Origin: an uncultured Clostridia bacterium
GTDB taxonomy: Bacteria; Bacillota; Clostridia; Oscillospirales; Acutalibacteraceae
Assembly (NCBI GenBank): GCA_947589415.1
Contig: CANQBP010000003.1
Coordinates: forward strand, 1-64,000
DNA length: 64,000 nucleotides
Direction of reading: 5' to 3'
The notes under the pieces are model-generated. The model saw only the letters and a program-made list of their open reading frames with translations. It was not told the origin of the DNA and did no database searches. The translations under genes were made by a program, and so were the position numbers. Each line of letters opens with the position of its first letter. The first letter of the stretch is position 1. Of this stretch, positions 48,672 through 58,977 are shown piece by piece.

Positions 48672-49757
48672 TCAGCCTATCCCTCCCATCAGAAAAAAGG
48701 TTATAACCGCAAGAAGCACAAATATGCCGACACCGAATAGTGCGAGCTTTCCTTTAGCAATCGGCAGCGCACCAAAATTTTTTCCCGTCTGTCCGTTCAT
48801 GGCATACATATACATTTTATCTCTGTATTTGAATGTCATCATCCATACGGGCATAAGCGCATAGTCCCAATTCTCACTAATGGTTCTTGTGTTGAAATGG
48901 TCTACCCTGACGGAATCGTATCCGTTAATAGTGTCACGATATATTTTTTTCGCATAATCCGCAAGTGCATTGTCAACCTCGGATTGAAGCTGTTCTCTTT
49001 CAAGATCTCTTTTTTCTGCAAGAAATCCCGAAAGATATGCCATTGTAAACGGGCGAAATTCTTCATCGTTATAGGGATTTACATATTTAAGTATATTCTT
49101 GTTGTTCTGTTCGGAGAGCGCAGACTGGGGATATCCTTTAAAGTTTATAACACCCTCACGGTGTATCTTATATATCTTGGTTTCCTTATATTCGTAATCC
49201 CCTTCAGTCCACCGTCTTACTTTTTCTCCGGTAGCCGTCATTCCTCCGTCTTTATCCGAATCTACCAGCCAGTACGGATAATACACGCCCTTCATCATAT
49301 CAAGCTGGGCACTCGAAACAAAGTCTTTCGGCAAAAACCATTTTTTCTTGCAAAAATCAAGAAATTTTTGCTTTGCCTGTTGTTCGGATATTTTGAACGG
49401 GATAACTTTATCGGGCTTAAATTCACCTTTTAACCTGTTCGTAAGCACTACCGGATTGTGACAGTACACGCAGAAAGAAGCTGCGGTATTTTCGCTTTCG
49501 GCTATTATCTCCGCCCCGCAGCTCTCGCAGGTAAAAAGGGCAGTACCGTACAGTTGATCTTCTTCGCTTAACTCTTCGGATTGTCTATCCTCATCGAGTT
49601 CTTCCTCCAACTCCCCGAAGTGCTTTTTTAAATCTTCCTCGGTAAATTCGCTGCGGCAATACTCACAATAAAACTTCAGTTTAGATGCATCGTATTGAAG
49701 CGGCCCGCCGCAGTTTATACATTTATACGACAATGTTTCCATAATAGGAAGGTTCAC
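48672..49757 (-). CDS. TFIIB-type double zinc-ribbon protein with C-terminal TM (YdjG-like)
   Basis: YKCINCGGPLQYDASKLKFYCEYC, TCESCGAEIIAESENTAASFCVYCHNPVVL, C-terminal TM. Confidence 0.82.
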   Translation of the reverse strand: MNLPIMETLSYKCINCGGPLQYDASKLKFYCEYCRSEFTEEDLKKHFGELEEELDEDRQSEELSEEDQLYGTALFTCESCGAEIIAESENTAASFCVYCHNPVVLTNRLKGEFKPDKVIPFKISEQQAKQKFLDFCKKKWFLPKDFVSSAQLDMMKGVYYPYWLVDSDKDGGMTATGEKVRRWTEGDYEYKETKIYKIHREGVINFKGYPQSALSEQNNKNILKYVNPYNDEEFRPFTMAYLSGFLAEKRDLEREQLQSEVDNALADYAKKIYRDTINGYDSVRVDHFNTRTISENWDYALMPVWMMTFKYRDKMYMYAMNGQTGKNFGALPIAKGKLALFGVGIFVLLAVITFFLMGGIG

Positions 49758-49863
49758 TCCTTTTCATCACTTCCTCTCGGCACGAATGAAAGAAAGTGAT
49801 ATCCGTATTTGTCAGGGGACGCCGTCTTTTATAAAGCGTCCCCTGTTTTTTTATAAATACGAA

Positions 49864-51282
49864 TTATACATAATCCGCTCCGTTTATCGGATCTCCGCAC
49901 TCAGGGCAGAATTTAGGAATAGGCTGACTCATATCGGGTTCATAGCCGCATTTGTCACATTTTATCTTCTTCGGCTTCGGATCGGGGCGTTTTGCTCCGC
50001 ACTCTGCGCAGAACTTGCCTTTATTAACAACTCCGCATACGCAAGTCCATTCATCTGACGAAACAGGTGCCGGTTTGGGTTGTCCGCATTCCGCACAGAA
50101 TTTTCCCGTGTTTCCGGTCTTGCCGCATGAACAGGTCCAACCGTTTGATGATGCGGCGGCGGGTTGTTGGTTAGGAGTTTGTGCGGGCTGCTGCATTTGT
50201 TGCTGCATAGGCTGTTGCTGCATAGGCTGTTGTTGCTGCATCATGCGCTGCTGCTGCATTTGCTGCTCCATTTGCATTTGCTGCATATTTGTGGAAGATG
50301 CAGCCTGCATAAAGCCGCCCGAAGCATTCATACCCATGCCAATGCCCATAAAGCCTGCCATTGCACCGTTTGCATTAGAACCCGCATCTCGGATACCTTC
50401 GGATATATTCTTCTGCATAAGTGTTTCTCTCATGCCCGCATTGTTGTATATGGCAACCTTGTTTCTTTCCTTGAGGAGTTCTTTGGTTTCCTCGTCGGGA
50501 GTAATGCTGATACCTATTTGCCTTAGTTCTATGCCTCTTTCTTCTACCCATACATCGTGCAAAGCAATCTTGAGTTCTTCACGAAGCTCCGGAAGATGTG
50601 TGGAAACCTGCGAAACCTTTACGCCCTTCATGGAAAGTCCGGCAAGAGCAGGTTCAAGAGCCGAAATTATTTCAAGGTCATATCTTTGGGACATAAGGGT
50701 ATCCATTTTCACAACTTCATTATTTATGACACTTGAAGTAGCTATAACCGTTTTGTAAAATTTCAGCGGGTCTACGATGTCAACGGAAAACTTACCGTGC
50801 GCACGAACGCTTACGTCAATATCGTATGCTGCGTCATAGAAACTGACGGGATTTGGCGTTCCGAACTTTATACCCTCCATAGGTTTGAGGTTAATATAAA
50901 CTACCCTTTGAGATGTAGGTGTAACGCCGGAAAACTTAAATCGGTTAAACGTGTCCTTGAGGGTATCTCCGAACTGACCGTTGAAAAGCGACGGAAGTGA
51001 AGAATTTTTTACCTCGAAGTAACCCGGTTCGGCAGTATAATCCACAATAGCTCCGCCGTCAACAAGGAGCATCATCTGATTATCATAGACTTGTATTATA
51101 GAGCCGTTTGAAACCGTATTTGCTGTGCCCTTGTGATTTGTATTTCTCCCGTCATTTCGTGCCTTGCTGACACCGGGGCACATCACGGTCGTTGCATCCA
51201 TATCACCCGGTTCGATAACCTCCAGCCATGAGTCACCAAGTGTTCCGCCGACCGCATTCATCGCTGCCTTAATAATTCCCAT
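49864..51282 (-). CDS. SPFH-domain protein with Q/M-rich linker and three zinc ribbons (YdjI-like)
   Basis: SPFH-like N-terminal domain, MQQ repeats, WTCSCG..FCAECG, WTCVCG..FCAECG, CDKCGY..FCPECG. Confidence 0.85.
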   Translation of the reverse strand: MGIIKAAMNAVGGTLGDSWLEVIEPGDMDATTVMCPGVSKARNDGRNTNHKGTANTVSNGSIIQVYDNQMMLLVDGGAIVDYTAEPGYFEVKNSSLPSLFNGQFGDTLKDTFNRFKFSGVTPTSQRVVYINLKPMEGIKFGTPNPVSFYDAAYDIDVSVRAHGKFSVDIVDPLKFYKTVIATSSVINNEVVKMDTLMSQRYDLEIISALEPALAGLSMKGVKVSQVSTHLPELREELKIALHDVWVEERGIELRQIGISITPDEETKELLKERNKVAIYNNAGMRETLMQKNISEGIRDAGSNANGAMAGFMGIGMGMNASGGFMQAASSTNMQQMQMEQQMQQQRMMQQQQPMQQQPMQQQMQQPAQTPNQQPAAASSNGWTCSCGKTGNTGKFCAECGQPKPAPVSSDEWTCVCGVVNKGKFCAECGAKRPDPKPKKIKCDKCGYEPDMSQPIPKFCPECGDPINGADYV

Positions 51283-51301
51283 TTTAATGCATCTCCTTCA
51301 T

Positions 51302-52153
51302 TTAGTATAATTTTTGTGTCATATTATTTTTTTCCTTGATATCCGTAAATGACCAGCCGAAAACATCTTCGGTCATATTTTTAAACGGCGTACCGCAGAA
51401 AAGACATTTTTCCACATTTGCCGAGCTGAGAGGTGCGCCGCAGTTAGGGCAGTTAAGCCCGATAACGTCAGTAACACCGGCTTGTCTTGCAAGTTCGCTG
51501 TCAAGTATTCTCGCATATGAAACAACATACACCGTTTCCTCGGCTTTTTTGTCACTGCCGCTCACGATTTTGCCTTCCTCGTCCCGTGCAAAATTCAAAT
51601 ATCCCACAGCAGACTGAAATCTTATAATTACCATTCCGTGTTCATGGACATATTCGCTTATAACCGTGCGATGTACTACCACATTGTCGTAAAACACATT
51701 CATGTTTCTCGAATCGAGATCCTCAATTATCCTTTCCGCCCTGTCAATAAGAGCAGGTGAGATCGTGAGTTTCTTCAACGGTGCGGTATCTTTGCTCTCA
51801 ATTGAATTGAGATATGCCTTTATAACGGTTTCTACCTGCGGTATGACGGATGCAAGACGAAATTGGGGATATTCTTCAAGTATCTTAGGAAGATATATTT
51901 TGTCCATTCCGTTGAGGGAGGCAGGATTTTTCCCTACATCATTAGACCTTTTGAGATCCTCTATAAAATTATCCGCATTCAGCTTCAAACCGCTGTCTTT
52001 TTCAAACCTTTTTATTTTTCTCCATACAATGAATACAATTCCCAAAACAATCGCTACGGGAAGTGCAAAAAGCACACCCGCCACAATCATACCGATCGTA
52101 TTAGCGTCCAACCAGCACCACCCCTGTAAAATTGTCGAAAAATCCCCCGGCAC
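51302..52153 (-). CDS. TM protein with Tim44-like domain and zinc ribbon (YdjH-like)
   Basis: N-terminal TM; LPKILEEYPQFRLASVIPQVETVIKAYLNSIE; CPNCGAPLSSANVEKCLFCG. Confidence 0.75.
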   Translation of the reverse strand: MPGDFSTILQGWCWLDANTIGMIVAGVLFALPVAIVLGIVFIVWRKIKRFEKDSGLKLNADNFIEDLKRSNDVGKNPASLNGMDKIYLPKILEEYPQFRLASVIPQVETVIKAYLNSIESKDTAPLKKLTISPALIDRAERIIEDLDSRNMNVFYDNVVVHRTVISEYVHEHGMVIIRFQSAVGYLNFARDEEGKIVSGSDKKAEETVYVVSYARILDSELARQAGVTDVIGLNCPNCGAPLSSANVEKCLFCGTPFKNMTEDVFGWSFTDIKEKNNMTQKLY

Positions 52154-52212
52154 TTCTCACTTGTATTATACTATCTTTCTATCTTTTTTGCAACAGAAAA
52201 ATATATAATATA

Positions 52213-53325
52213 TCAAAGTTTTACGGTAACGATAAAGCCGTCATAATTATTGCCCGATATGGTGTATTCGTGTTCTTCGGGCACGGGTATTCGGGTACTT
52301 CCGTTCTCGTCAGCCTCTGCAAAATATACACACCAATGATTACCGTCATGATCCTCTGCGGATAAAGGTTCATCGAATTTGTGCTTATGTATAATATCAA
52401 GATATTCTTCGAGAGTGATATTGTTGTCGGAAATATATTGTGAGTGCGGAGTACCTACATATCTGAAGTGCCACGGTTCGGGTGAATATCCGGTTATATC
52501 TTCCTTTCCTTCAGGGTATCTTATTATAAATCCGTAATCCGAACAGTTTTCATTTATCCATGAATATATACCTTCACCGCTGTAATCTATTCCGTTGCCC
52601 CCCTCTATGTTCAAATCAAGATCAAAAACATAACCCGTTTGATGTTCGCTGTAACCGGGAGGAGCTACCCACTTTTCCGCATTTTCCGAACCTATACTGG
52701 AAATTTCCTCATTATAAATCCCTACCTGTGTATCATAACTTCTGAAACCGCACGCCATCATTATATCCGTTTCGCCGTAAATATTATAAAAATCGTCAAG
52801 CATCGAATTAACGTTGTCTACAATCGATTTGTCCAGACTTACATATTTATCCGTAACAACGTAACTGTTCGATTTCGTTTCAAATATGGACTCCGCATTT
52901 TCACCGTCAAGGCGGCAGGAATAATCTTTATTTACAAGTATAAGTTCACCGTAGTGTATGTCATCATATGATTTTGTGACTTCCGTCATTTTTCCCAAAA
53001 TATCGGCAGCGGAAGTCTTGCCCCCCGCAGCGTTTGACGGTGCTTTACTTACGTTTGAAACTTCAGGCTCCGAAATTGTGCTTGAAGCAGAGCTTTCATC
53101 GGATTTTTCGGAATCGGGCGATGTGGTATCGGAGGGTGTTTCGGAGGGTATTTCGGGTTGAGTTGCCGTTGCTATATTTCCCGATAAAAGTTGTTGAAAG
53201 TACACAACGGTAAACAGCATACAGGAAACAATCAGCACGGTAAACATTATAGCTACCTGCTGTTTGAACGGCACCGGTTTATCAAAATCTATTTTCAGTA
53301 TCTTAGGCAGGTGTATCATCGGCAT
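52213..53325 (-). CDS. D-alanyl-D-alanine carboxypeptidase (VanY family), membrane anchored
   Basis: CGFRSYDTQVGIYNEE, APPGYSEHQTGYVFDL, EPWHFRYVG. Confidence 0.93.
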   Translation of the reverse strand: MPMIHLPKILKIDFDKPVPFKQQVAIMFTVLIVSCMLFTVVYFQQLLSGNIATATQPEIPSETPSDTTSPDSEKSDESSASSTISEPEVSNVSKAPSNAAGGKTSAADILGKMTEVTKSYDDIHYGELILVNKDYSCRLDGENAESIFETKSNSYVVTDKYVSLDKSIVDNVNSMLDDFYNIYGETDIMMACGFRSYDTQVGIYNEEISSIGSENAEKWVAPPGYSEHQTGYVFDLDLNIEGGNGIDYSGEGIYSWINENCSDYGFIIRYPEGKEDITGYSPEPWHFRYVGTPHSQYISDNNITLEEYLDIIHKHKFDEPLSAEDHDGNHWCVYFAEADENGSTRIPVPEEHEYTISGNNYDGFIVTVKL

Positions 53326-53599
53326 AACTTCTTTTCATTAGATTAAAGTGTATTCGTCATTCGGCGACAAAATCTTCATTATATATAATATATCGAAATT
53401 ACACTTAAAATCAAGATTAAATTATGACCAACGCAAAAATAAATTTATTAACATAATTGTGTACTATTGATAATAACGCAAATTGGGCAAAAATCGTCAC
53501 CAATGCCTTGGCGAAAGGTTTTTACACATAAAAAAGTCTTTACAATACGGTGCAAAGAGAGTAAAATATTCTTAACGGAAATGACAAGGAGTGATGTTT

Positions 53600-55450
53600 A
53601 TGAAACATTTTAATATAATACGTAAAATATTGATGCTTTTTATATGCGTATGTACAGCGGCGGTCTTTACATCATGTTCGCAGACAAATACGGATAAGGT
53701 TAATTACAAGACGTCCCTTACGTTTTCACAAACTTTTTCGGGAACACGTTCGTTTACCGCAACATATCCCGCTTCAATAGCTTCTCCCGACTCCGAAAGG
53801 GCAGAAACGCTCGACAGACTGATACATGATTCATGTCCGGCTTCCCTTGCACATTCGCTTGATACTTCATCGGGACAGCTTGCTTACACGTTTACGCTGT
53901 CTTTTTCCTCATTTTCCGACTATATGTCCAAGCTCACGGATATTCTCGGCACACGCCCGTCGGTTACATTCGCAAACCCCGATACTCCCCTTACAAAAGG
54001 CTGGCGCATAGAGGAATCGTTCCAAAGCTCACAATTACTCGATTGGCTTACAAACGCTGCCCATGCGCAGCAAATATATGATTTTGATATCCCGTCCGAG
54101 GAGCTTTCAACTTCTGTTACTTTTAACTCGGAAACCGTGACAACTGCTCCGGTTATATCGGTAAACAAGCTGAACGGACACCCGATAAAGTCCGTAAAAA
54201 TATCCACGGTAAACAAAAAATCAACTTTTGACCGTACATTTGTCTTTACACTTTCGCAGCAGACATTCGATTCCCTTGGCGATAAGATCTCCGATTATTT
54301 TTCCTCCGTTACGGACAATACCGCCTCGACATCATGGCAGATCGAAAACGGGGAGTACACGTACACGGTAGGTTTCAGCAATATCACACTTAAACAGCTT
54401 GAAGGATATACCAACAGACTGTTTTCTACTGTTTACGGAGATACTTCGTATGTGGACAAAGACAAGGGTTCAACGCCGCTTGCGTACCAAAATTCTTTTA
54501 CGGAAACTATTGATTTTTCAAGTTATGTCAGTGACAATAATACCGATGTTCCGATAGAATATACCTATACGACCTCCGATAAATCAGAGCTTGACTCATG
54601 TCTTATATATTCCGGACTCGAATGGGTCAATGCCTCGGATTTTACGGCAGATAACGACCCCGGAAGGGTTATAGGCATATCCGCAAAACAACCCTCACTT
54701 ACCGTGCGTATAAATGACGGAAAGCAATACATACCCAAAATGATAGATATATCCTTGACACCGCTTGATAATGACACTATCAAAAAAACCTTCAGTTTTT
54801 CGTATGATGTCAGCGAAAACGGATTTGAGGCATCAAATTATACCGCCTCATATTTTGAAAATCTCGGAATTTCATCGGAACAGGTGTCCAAAGATAATAC
54901 CGCTTCATGCAAAATAGAATTTACCGGTACTCCTGCCGAGCTTAATTCCAAAATCTCCAAAGTTTTCGGTGACGGTAATCTTATAACGTTTTCCTCCAAC
55001 GTCCCGTTTATGACCATGCGCACCACTAAACATATAGAGGATACAGTTGATCTTTCCTCCGTTCTGGTCGGAGAAAATATTGATACTCCGGTAAATTATA
55101 CACTAATCTCACGGGACGGCGAAATTGCACGATCACTTGCCCGCATAGGTGAAAATCCCGATGAAACCGTGTATGCCGATAAAAATGATAACGGTTCGTA
55201 TTCGGTACTGCTTGCGGGTGCAAAGGCCGTGGTAAGCTCCGAAGTGTCTGTTTTGAATGTGTCAGACGTTATAGTCTTTATCACGATTTCGGCTATAATT
55301 GTACTTCTTGCTTTGGCGGTTCTGTTTTATCTGCGCAGCAGACAGCCTGCCCTATCTTCACTTCCCGAAGGCGGCAGCTCAAAACTTGCAAAAAAGGAAA
55401 AAACACACGCAGAGCTTTCAAAAAAGAATTTAAAAAAGAGGAGAAAGTAG
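53600..55450 (+). CDS. Lipoprotein with C-terminal TM segment, unknown function
   Basis: Signal peptide with lipobox TSC; C-terminal VIVFITISAIIVLLALAVLFYLRSR. Confidence 0.75.
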   Translation: MKHFNIIRKILMLFICVCTAAVFTSCSQTNTDKVNYKTSLTFSQTFSGTRSFTATYPASIASPDSERAETLDRLIHDSCPASLAHSLDTSSGQLAYTFTLSFSSFSDYMSKLTDILGTRPSVTFANPDTPLTKGWRIEESFQSSQLLDWLTNAAHAQQIYDFDIPSEELSTSVTFNSETVTTAPVISVNKLNGHPIKSVKISTVNKKSTFDRTFVFTLSQQTFDSLGDKISDYFSSVTDNTASTSWQIENGEYTYTVGFSNITLKQLEGYTNRLFSTVYGDTSYVDKDKGSTPLAYQNSFTETIDFSSYVSDNNTDVPIEYTYTTSDKSELDSCLIYSGLEWVNASDFTADNDPGRVIGISAKQPSLTVRINDGKQYIPKMIDISLTPLDNDTIKKTFSFSYDVSENGFEASNYTASYFENLGISSEQVSKDNTASCKIEFTGTPAELNSKISKVFGDGNLITFSSNVPFMTMRTTKHIEDTVDLSSVLVGENIDTPVNYTLISRDGEIARSLARIGENPDETVYADKNDNGSYSVLLAGAKAVVSSEVSVLNVSDVIVFITISAIIVLLALAVLFYLRSRQPALSSLPEGGSSKLAKKEKTHAELSKKNLKKRRK

Positions 55451-55453
55451 ATA

Positions 55454-56107
55454 ATGAAAACAAAACTTTGTATATTTGACCTTGACGGTACGCTTACGGA
55501 TTCCCTGTATGATTTGGGGGCTTCAATGAATTATGCTATCGGAAAATACGGGTTTCCGCCCCGTTCTGCCGAGGAATACCGCCGTATGGTCGGAAACGGG
55601 GTATCTGTGCTTGCCGACAGAGCCGCAGGACTCGATGCAAATTCCGATCCCGATTTAAAAAAAGCAATACTTGAAGTTTTCTACGACTATTATGAAATTC
55701 ATAAGCTGGATCATACACGTCCCTATGACGGCATAGCCGAAACCGTTGAGGAACTTGGCAGGCGCGGAATAATGCTTGCGGTCAATTCAAATAAAAATGA
55801 TAATTTTACGTATGATATAGTAACATCGCTTTTCGGAAAAGACAGATTTTTTGATATCCGAGGAAAGCGTGAGGGTGTGGGAACAAAACCCGATCCCGCT
55901 GCCGCACTTTCCATAATTGAAAATGCGGGAGTAAGTAAAGAGGAGAGCGTGTATATAGGCGACAGCAATGTTGATATGCAAACCGCCAAAAATGCCGGAA
56001 TTAAAAGTATCGGTGTGAGTTGGGGATTTCGTACCGTGGAGGAGCTTAGACGGGAGGGAGCGGATAATATAGCCGTTAAACCTGCGGATATAATTAAATT
56101 TATTTGA
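55454..56107 (+). CDS. HAD-superfamily phosphatase (Gph-like)
   Basis: LCIFDLDGTLTDS, VNSNK, KPDP, YIGDSNVDMQTAKNAG. Confidence 0.95.
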   Translation: MKTKLCIFDLDGTLTDSLYDLGASMNYAIGKYGFPPRSAEEYRRMVGNGVSVLADRAAGLDANSDPDLKKAILEVFYDYYEIHKLDHTRPYDGIAETVEELGRRGIMLAVNSNKNDNFTYDIVTSLFGKDRFFDIRGKREGVGTKPDPAAALSIIENAGVSKEESVYIGDSNVDMQTAKNAGIKSIGVSWGFRTVEELRREGADNIAVKPADIIKFI

Positions 56108-56119
56108 AAGAGGTACAAT

Positions 56120-56737
56120 ATGCAGCAGAAACCTAATACCAATTATCAGCTTATTCTTGATAAAACACTTGAACGTATAACAAACGGGGGAGTACGTCCG
56201 ACTCTGCTGCTGCATAGCTGTTGTGCGCCGTGCAGCAGCTATGTCCTTGAGTATCTCAACAAATACTTCAACATTACCGTGTTTTATTATAACCCCAATA
56301 TTTATCCCGAAAGTGAATATATGCGCAGGGTGAGTGAACAAAAAAGATTGATATCGGAAATGTGTCCCGAAGTCGGTTTCGTTGAGGGAAAATATGAACC
56401 CGAACGTTTTTTTGAAATTTCAAAGGGACTTGAAAATGAGCCGGAACGTGGGGCAAGGTGTTTGAAATGCTATCGGCTCAGGCTCGAAGCCGCAGCAAAT
56501 GAGGCTGTATCACGAAAAAGCGACTATTTTACGACTACACTCACTATATCTCCGCAAAAAAATTCTTCCGTGCTGAATGAAATAGGAAAAGAGGTAAGCT
56601 CAAAGTACAATGTGCCTTATCTTTATTCGGATTTCAAAAAAAGGGGCGGATACAAGCGTTCGATAGAGCTTTCGTCGGAGTATGACCTGTATCGACAGAA
56701 TTTCTGCGGGTGTATTTACTCAAAAAGGAAAGTGTAA
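56120..56737 (+). CDS. queH: Epoxyqueuosine reductase QueH
   Basis: LLHSCCAPCSSYVLEYL, YYNPNIYPESEY, GARCLKCYRLRLE, FCGCIYS. Confidence 0.95.
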   Translation: MQQKPNTNYQLILDKTLERITNGGVRPTLLLHSCCAPCSSYVLEYLNKYFNITVFYYNPNIYPESEYMRRVSEQKRLISEMCPEVGFVEGKYEPERFFEISKGLENEPERGARCLKCYRLRLEAAANEAVSRKSDYFTTTLTISPQKNSSVLNEIGKEVSSKYNVPYLYSDFKKRGGYKRSIELSSEYDLYRQNFCGCIYSKRKV

Positions 56738-56748
56738 ACATACAGACA

Positions 56749-56794
56749 AAATTACTGCCGCATCGGGTTTAATCGGTCCGATGCGGCAGTTTTC
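56749..56794 (+). terminator. Terminator after queH
   Basis: ACTGCCGCATCGG-N11-CCGATGCGGCAGT-TTT. Confidence 0.8.
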
Positions 56795-56906
56795 CGAATA
56801 TTTGTGTTATTGCAGCTTCGATTTCCGAATTTTTGCTGCGGCAGTCCTGATGTGTGCGATAGTCTGTTACGACCGAAACAAGGATCGTTTACGATACCGC
56901 CGAAAC

Positions 56907-57170
56907 TTACCCGTTTGCGTTCGATCCTCCGCCCGTTATATCATTAAAGAAGTCATCAACACCGCTTGCCTGCTCGTCAAATGTACTTTTTAAATCGCTT
57001 GCTTCACTCATCATGCTTGTGATCCCTTCGTGCAGCTCGTCCTGTGCCTCCTTATACTCGTTACATGAGCAAAGCATTACACACATTACTGCGCTGACAA
57101 TGATAACCGATGTCACAAAAATAAACTTTTTCGTATTGCTCACCCCCCCGCCTTTTACGTAATCCTGCAA
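56907..57170 (-). CDS. Small putative lipoprotein
   Basis: N-terminal hydrophobic segment with MLCSCNE lipobox. Confidence 0.55.
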   Translation of the reverse strand: MQDYVKGGGVSNTKKFIFVTSVIIVSAVMCVMLCSCNEYKEAQDELHEGITSMMSEASDLKSTFDEQASGVDDFFNDITGGGSNANG

Positions 57171-57235
57171 TTAAACTATATCATACAATAAGAAAAAACG
57201 CAAGAAATAAACCGACGGGGGTTTATTTACCCGAT

Positions 57236-57271
57236 AAAAAATCGGCCGAGCCGTAAGACTTTGCCGATTTT
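57236..57271 (-). terminator. Terminator for the M23 peptidase gene
   Basis: AAAATCGGC...GCCGATTTT with T-run on the minus strand. Confidence 0.75.
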
Positions 57272-57278
57272 ACATTAT

Positions 57279-58043
57279 TCAATATATCAGTGTAGGATCC
57301 ATATTATTTCCGTCAAGTTTGACCTCCAAATGCAAATGGCAGGGGTCTTTAGCCTCCGACGGAATTTTTCCGACATATCCTATCGTTTCTCCGGCTTTGA
57401 CAGGACTGCCCTTTTGCGCTATGGAAGTGTCGGTCACACCGCAGTAAAGCGACTCATATCCTCCGCTGTGTTCGATTTCTATAATATTTCCGAGCAGCGG
57501 ATCGGTATATAAGTCCTTCACCGTGCCGTCCATGATTGCACGTACGGGTGTACCTTCGCCGGCACTTATATCCACACCGCCGTGTGTGCGCCAATCTCCC
57601 ATTGTATCCGACTTCAGCGGATTTTTCGGACTGAACGGCTTTATAACTTCCCCTTTGTCAACAGGCTCTGCCGTCGCGGGACTTGACTGCTCGGCAGCCG
57701 TTTGACGAACGGAAGATGATTCATCTTCCGAAATTTGTTCGCTTTGTTCGGAAACGGTTGAGGATACGCTGCTTTCCCGGCTGACTGTCGACAGCTCTGT
57801 TTTACTGCTTTCTTCCTCTTCGGTTTTTTCGTACTTCTGACCGCTGACCTCTTCGTTTACTTTGGTATTTTCCGATTCCTGCATACTGCTTTCCTCCGAA
57901 GTACCGTTATATTCCCGTATGCTCCCGTAAGTAGTCAATGCCGCACCTGCAACGGCAACAAGACATACCGCAAGAGAAATATAGAAACCGATGTTTTTCT
58001 TCGGGGATTTTTTATAATTTCTTTCGTTCTTCATGTCTAACAT
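57279..58043 (-). CDS. M23-family peptidoglycan peptidase, membrane anchored
   Basis: THGGVDISAGEGTPVRAIMDGTVKDLYTDPLLGNIIEIEHSGGYESLYCGV, CHLHLEVKLDG. Confidence 0.93.
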   Translation of the reverse strand: MLDMKNERNYKKSPKKNIGFYISLAVCLVAVAGAALTTYGSIREYNGTSEESSMQESENTKVNEEVSGQKYEKTEEEESSKTELSTVSRESSVSSTVSEQSEQISEDESSSVRQTAAEQSSPATAEPVDKGEVIKPFSPKNPLKSDTMGDWRTHGGVDISAGEGTPVRAIMDGTVKDLYTDPLLGNIIEIEHSGGYESLYCGVTDTSIAQKGSPVKAGETIGYVGKIPSEAKDPCHLHLEVKLDGNNMDPTLIY

Positions 58044-58127
58044 TTATTGCACCTCCGTCTTTATTGTTGACGGAGGCAAAATAAACTATTCATTCAACTT
58101 TAGTTTTATAAAACCAATAAAAGTAAA

Positions 58128-58171
58128 TTTTACGCATTGTATATTATTTTATAAATATACAATGCGTAAAA
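58128..58171 (-). terminator. Perfect 18-bp hairpin downstream of DUF308 gene
   Basis: TTTTACGCATTGTATATT-N8-AATATACAATGCGTAAAA. Confidence 0.8.
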
Positions 58172-58178
58172 ATATCGG

Positions 58179-58820
58179 TTATTTATCTTCATCATCGGAA
58201 TATTCGGCATCTACATAATCATCGTTATGCTTGTCTGCTCTTGTGACTGCGTTTTCGATCTTTTTGAAAAATTTTGAAACATAAATCATGGTTATAAGAT
58301 CCCATATACCGTCAAATATAAGGGATATGCCGATAAATATCATAAGGAAATTTGCCGCACCGAAAGGATTAAGAAAGGCTATTATGCTTGCGGCTATCAC
58401 AATAATCGCACCGATCGCCTGTACCGTCCAGCCTTTGGATTTCAAACGTGCAAATTCAAGTGCATACTGAAGTTTCAGCACCGCACCTATGAACAGTATC
58501 ATTGTAAGAACTATTGCTATAAAGGTTGACAGAAATTCCGGGACGATGAGTATATAAATACCGAAACAAAGCAGCGCGCAGCCCTGCACAAGAGAAAATG
58601 ATCCGAAAAATTCATTTCTCACTCTGAAATACTCTATGATTTTGAAAAGTCCCCAAACTCCTAATATGCCGCCCAGTATGTAGCATATGATTTTTCCCGA
58701 AAGTGTCGGAAAAATGACAAGGAACAGGCCTAAAAGGACAATGCCTATGTTCAGGATAATGAATTCCCTTGCTACTTCTATCGTTTTTTTCTTGACTTTG
58801 TTCATGGATATACCTCCCAT
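58179..58820 (-). CDS. HdeD/DUF308-family membrane protein
   Basis: Six hydrophobic segments; GGILGVWGLFKIIEYF pattern. Confidence 0.8.
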   Translation of the reverse strand: MGGISMNKVKKKTIEVAREFIILNIGIVLLGLFLVIFPTLSGKIICYILGGILGVWGLFKIIEYFRVRNEFFGSFSLVQGCALLCFGIYILIVPEFLSTFIAIVLTMILFIGAVLKLQYALEFARLKSKGWTVQAIGAIIVIAASIIAFLNPFGAANFLMIFIGISLIFDGIWDLITMIYVSKFFKKIENAVTRADKHNDDYVDAEYSDDEDK

Positions 58821-58977
58821 TATAATTTCATGATTTATTATAGCACAGATAACATAGAAATAAAATATGCTTTTCTTCTTATTTGTATAAAATTAGCAGA
58901 CCTTGAACACAAAGCATAATATGTAAACAGTAAGACGGTCTTACGATATTTTAATTTTAGCTTGGAGCTGTGCAGGT

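Noticed and set aside
50200-50300. Trinucleotide-like CTG/TTG repeat as a DNA element
   Set aside because: Explained by the Q/M-rich linker of the SPFH protein on the minus strand
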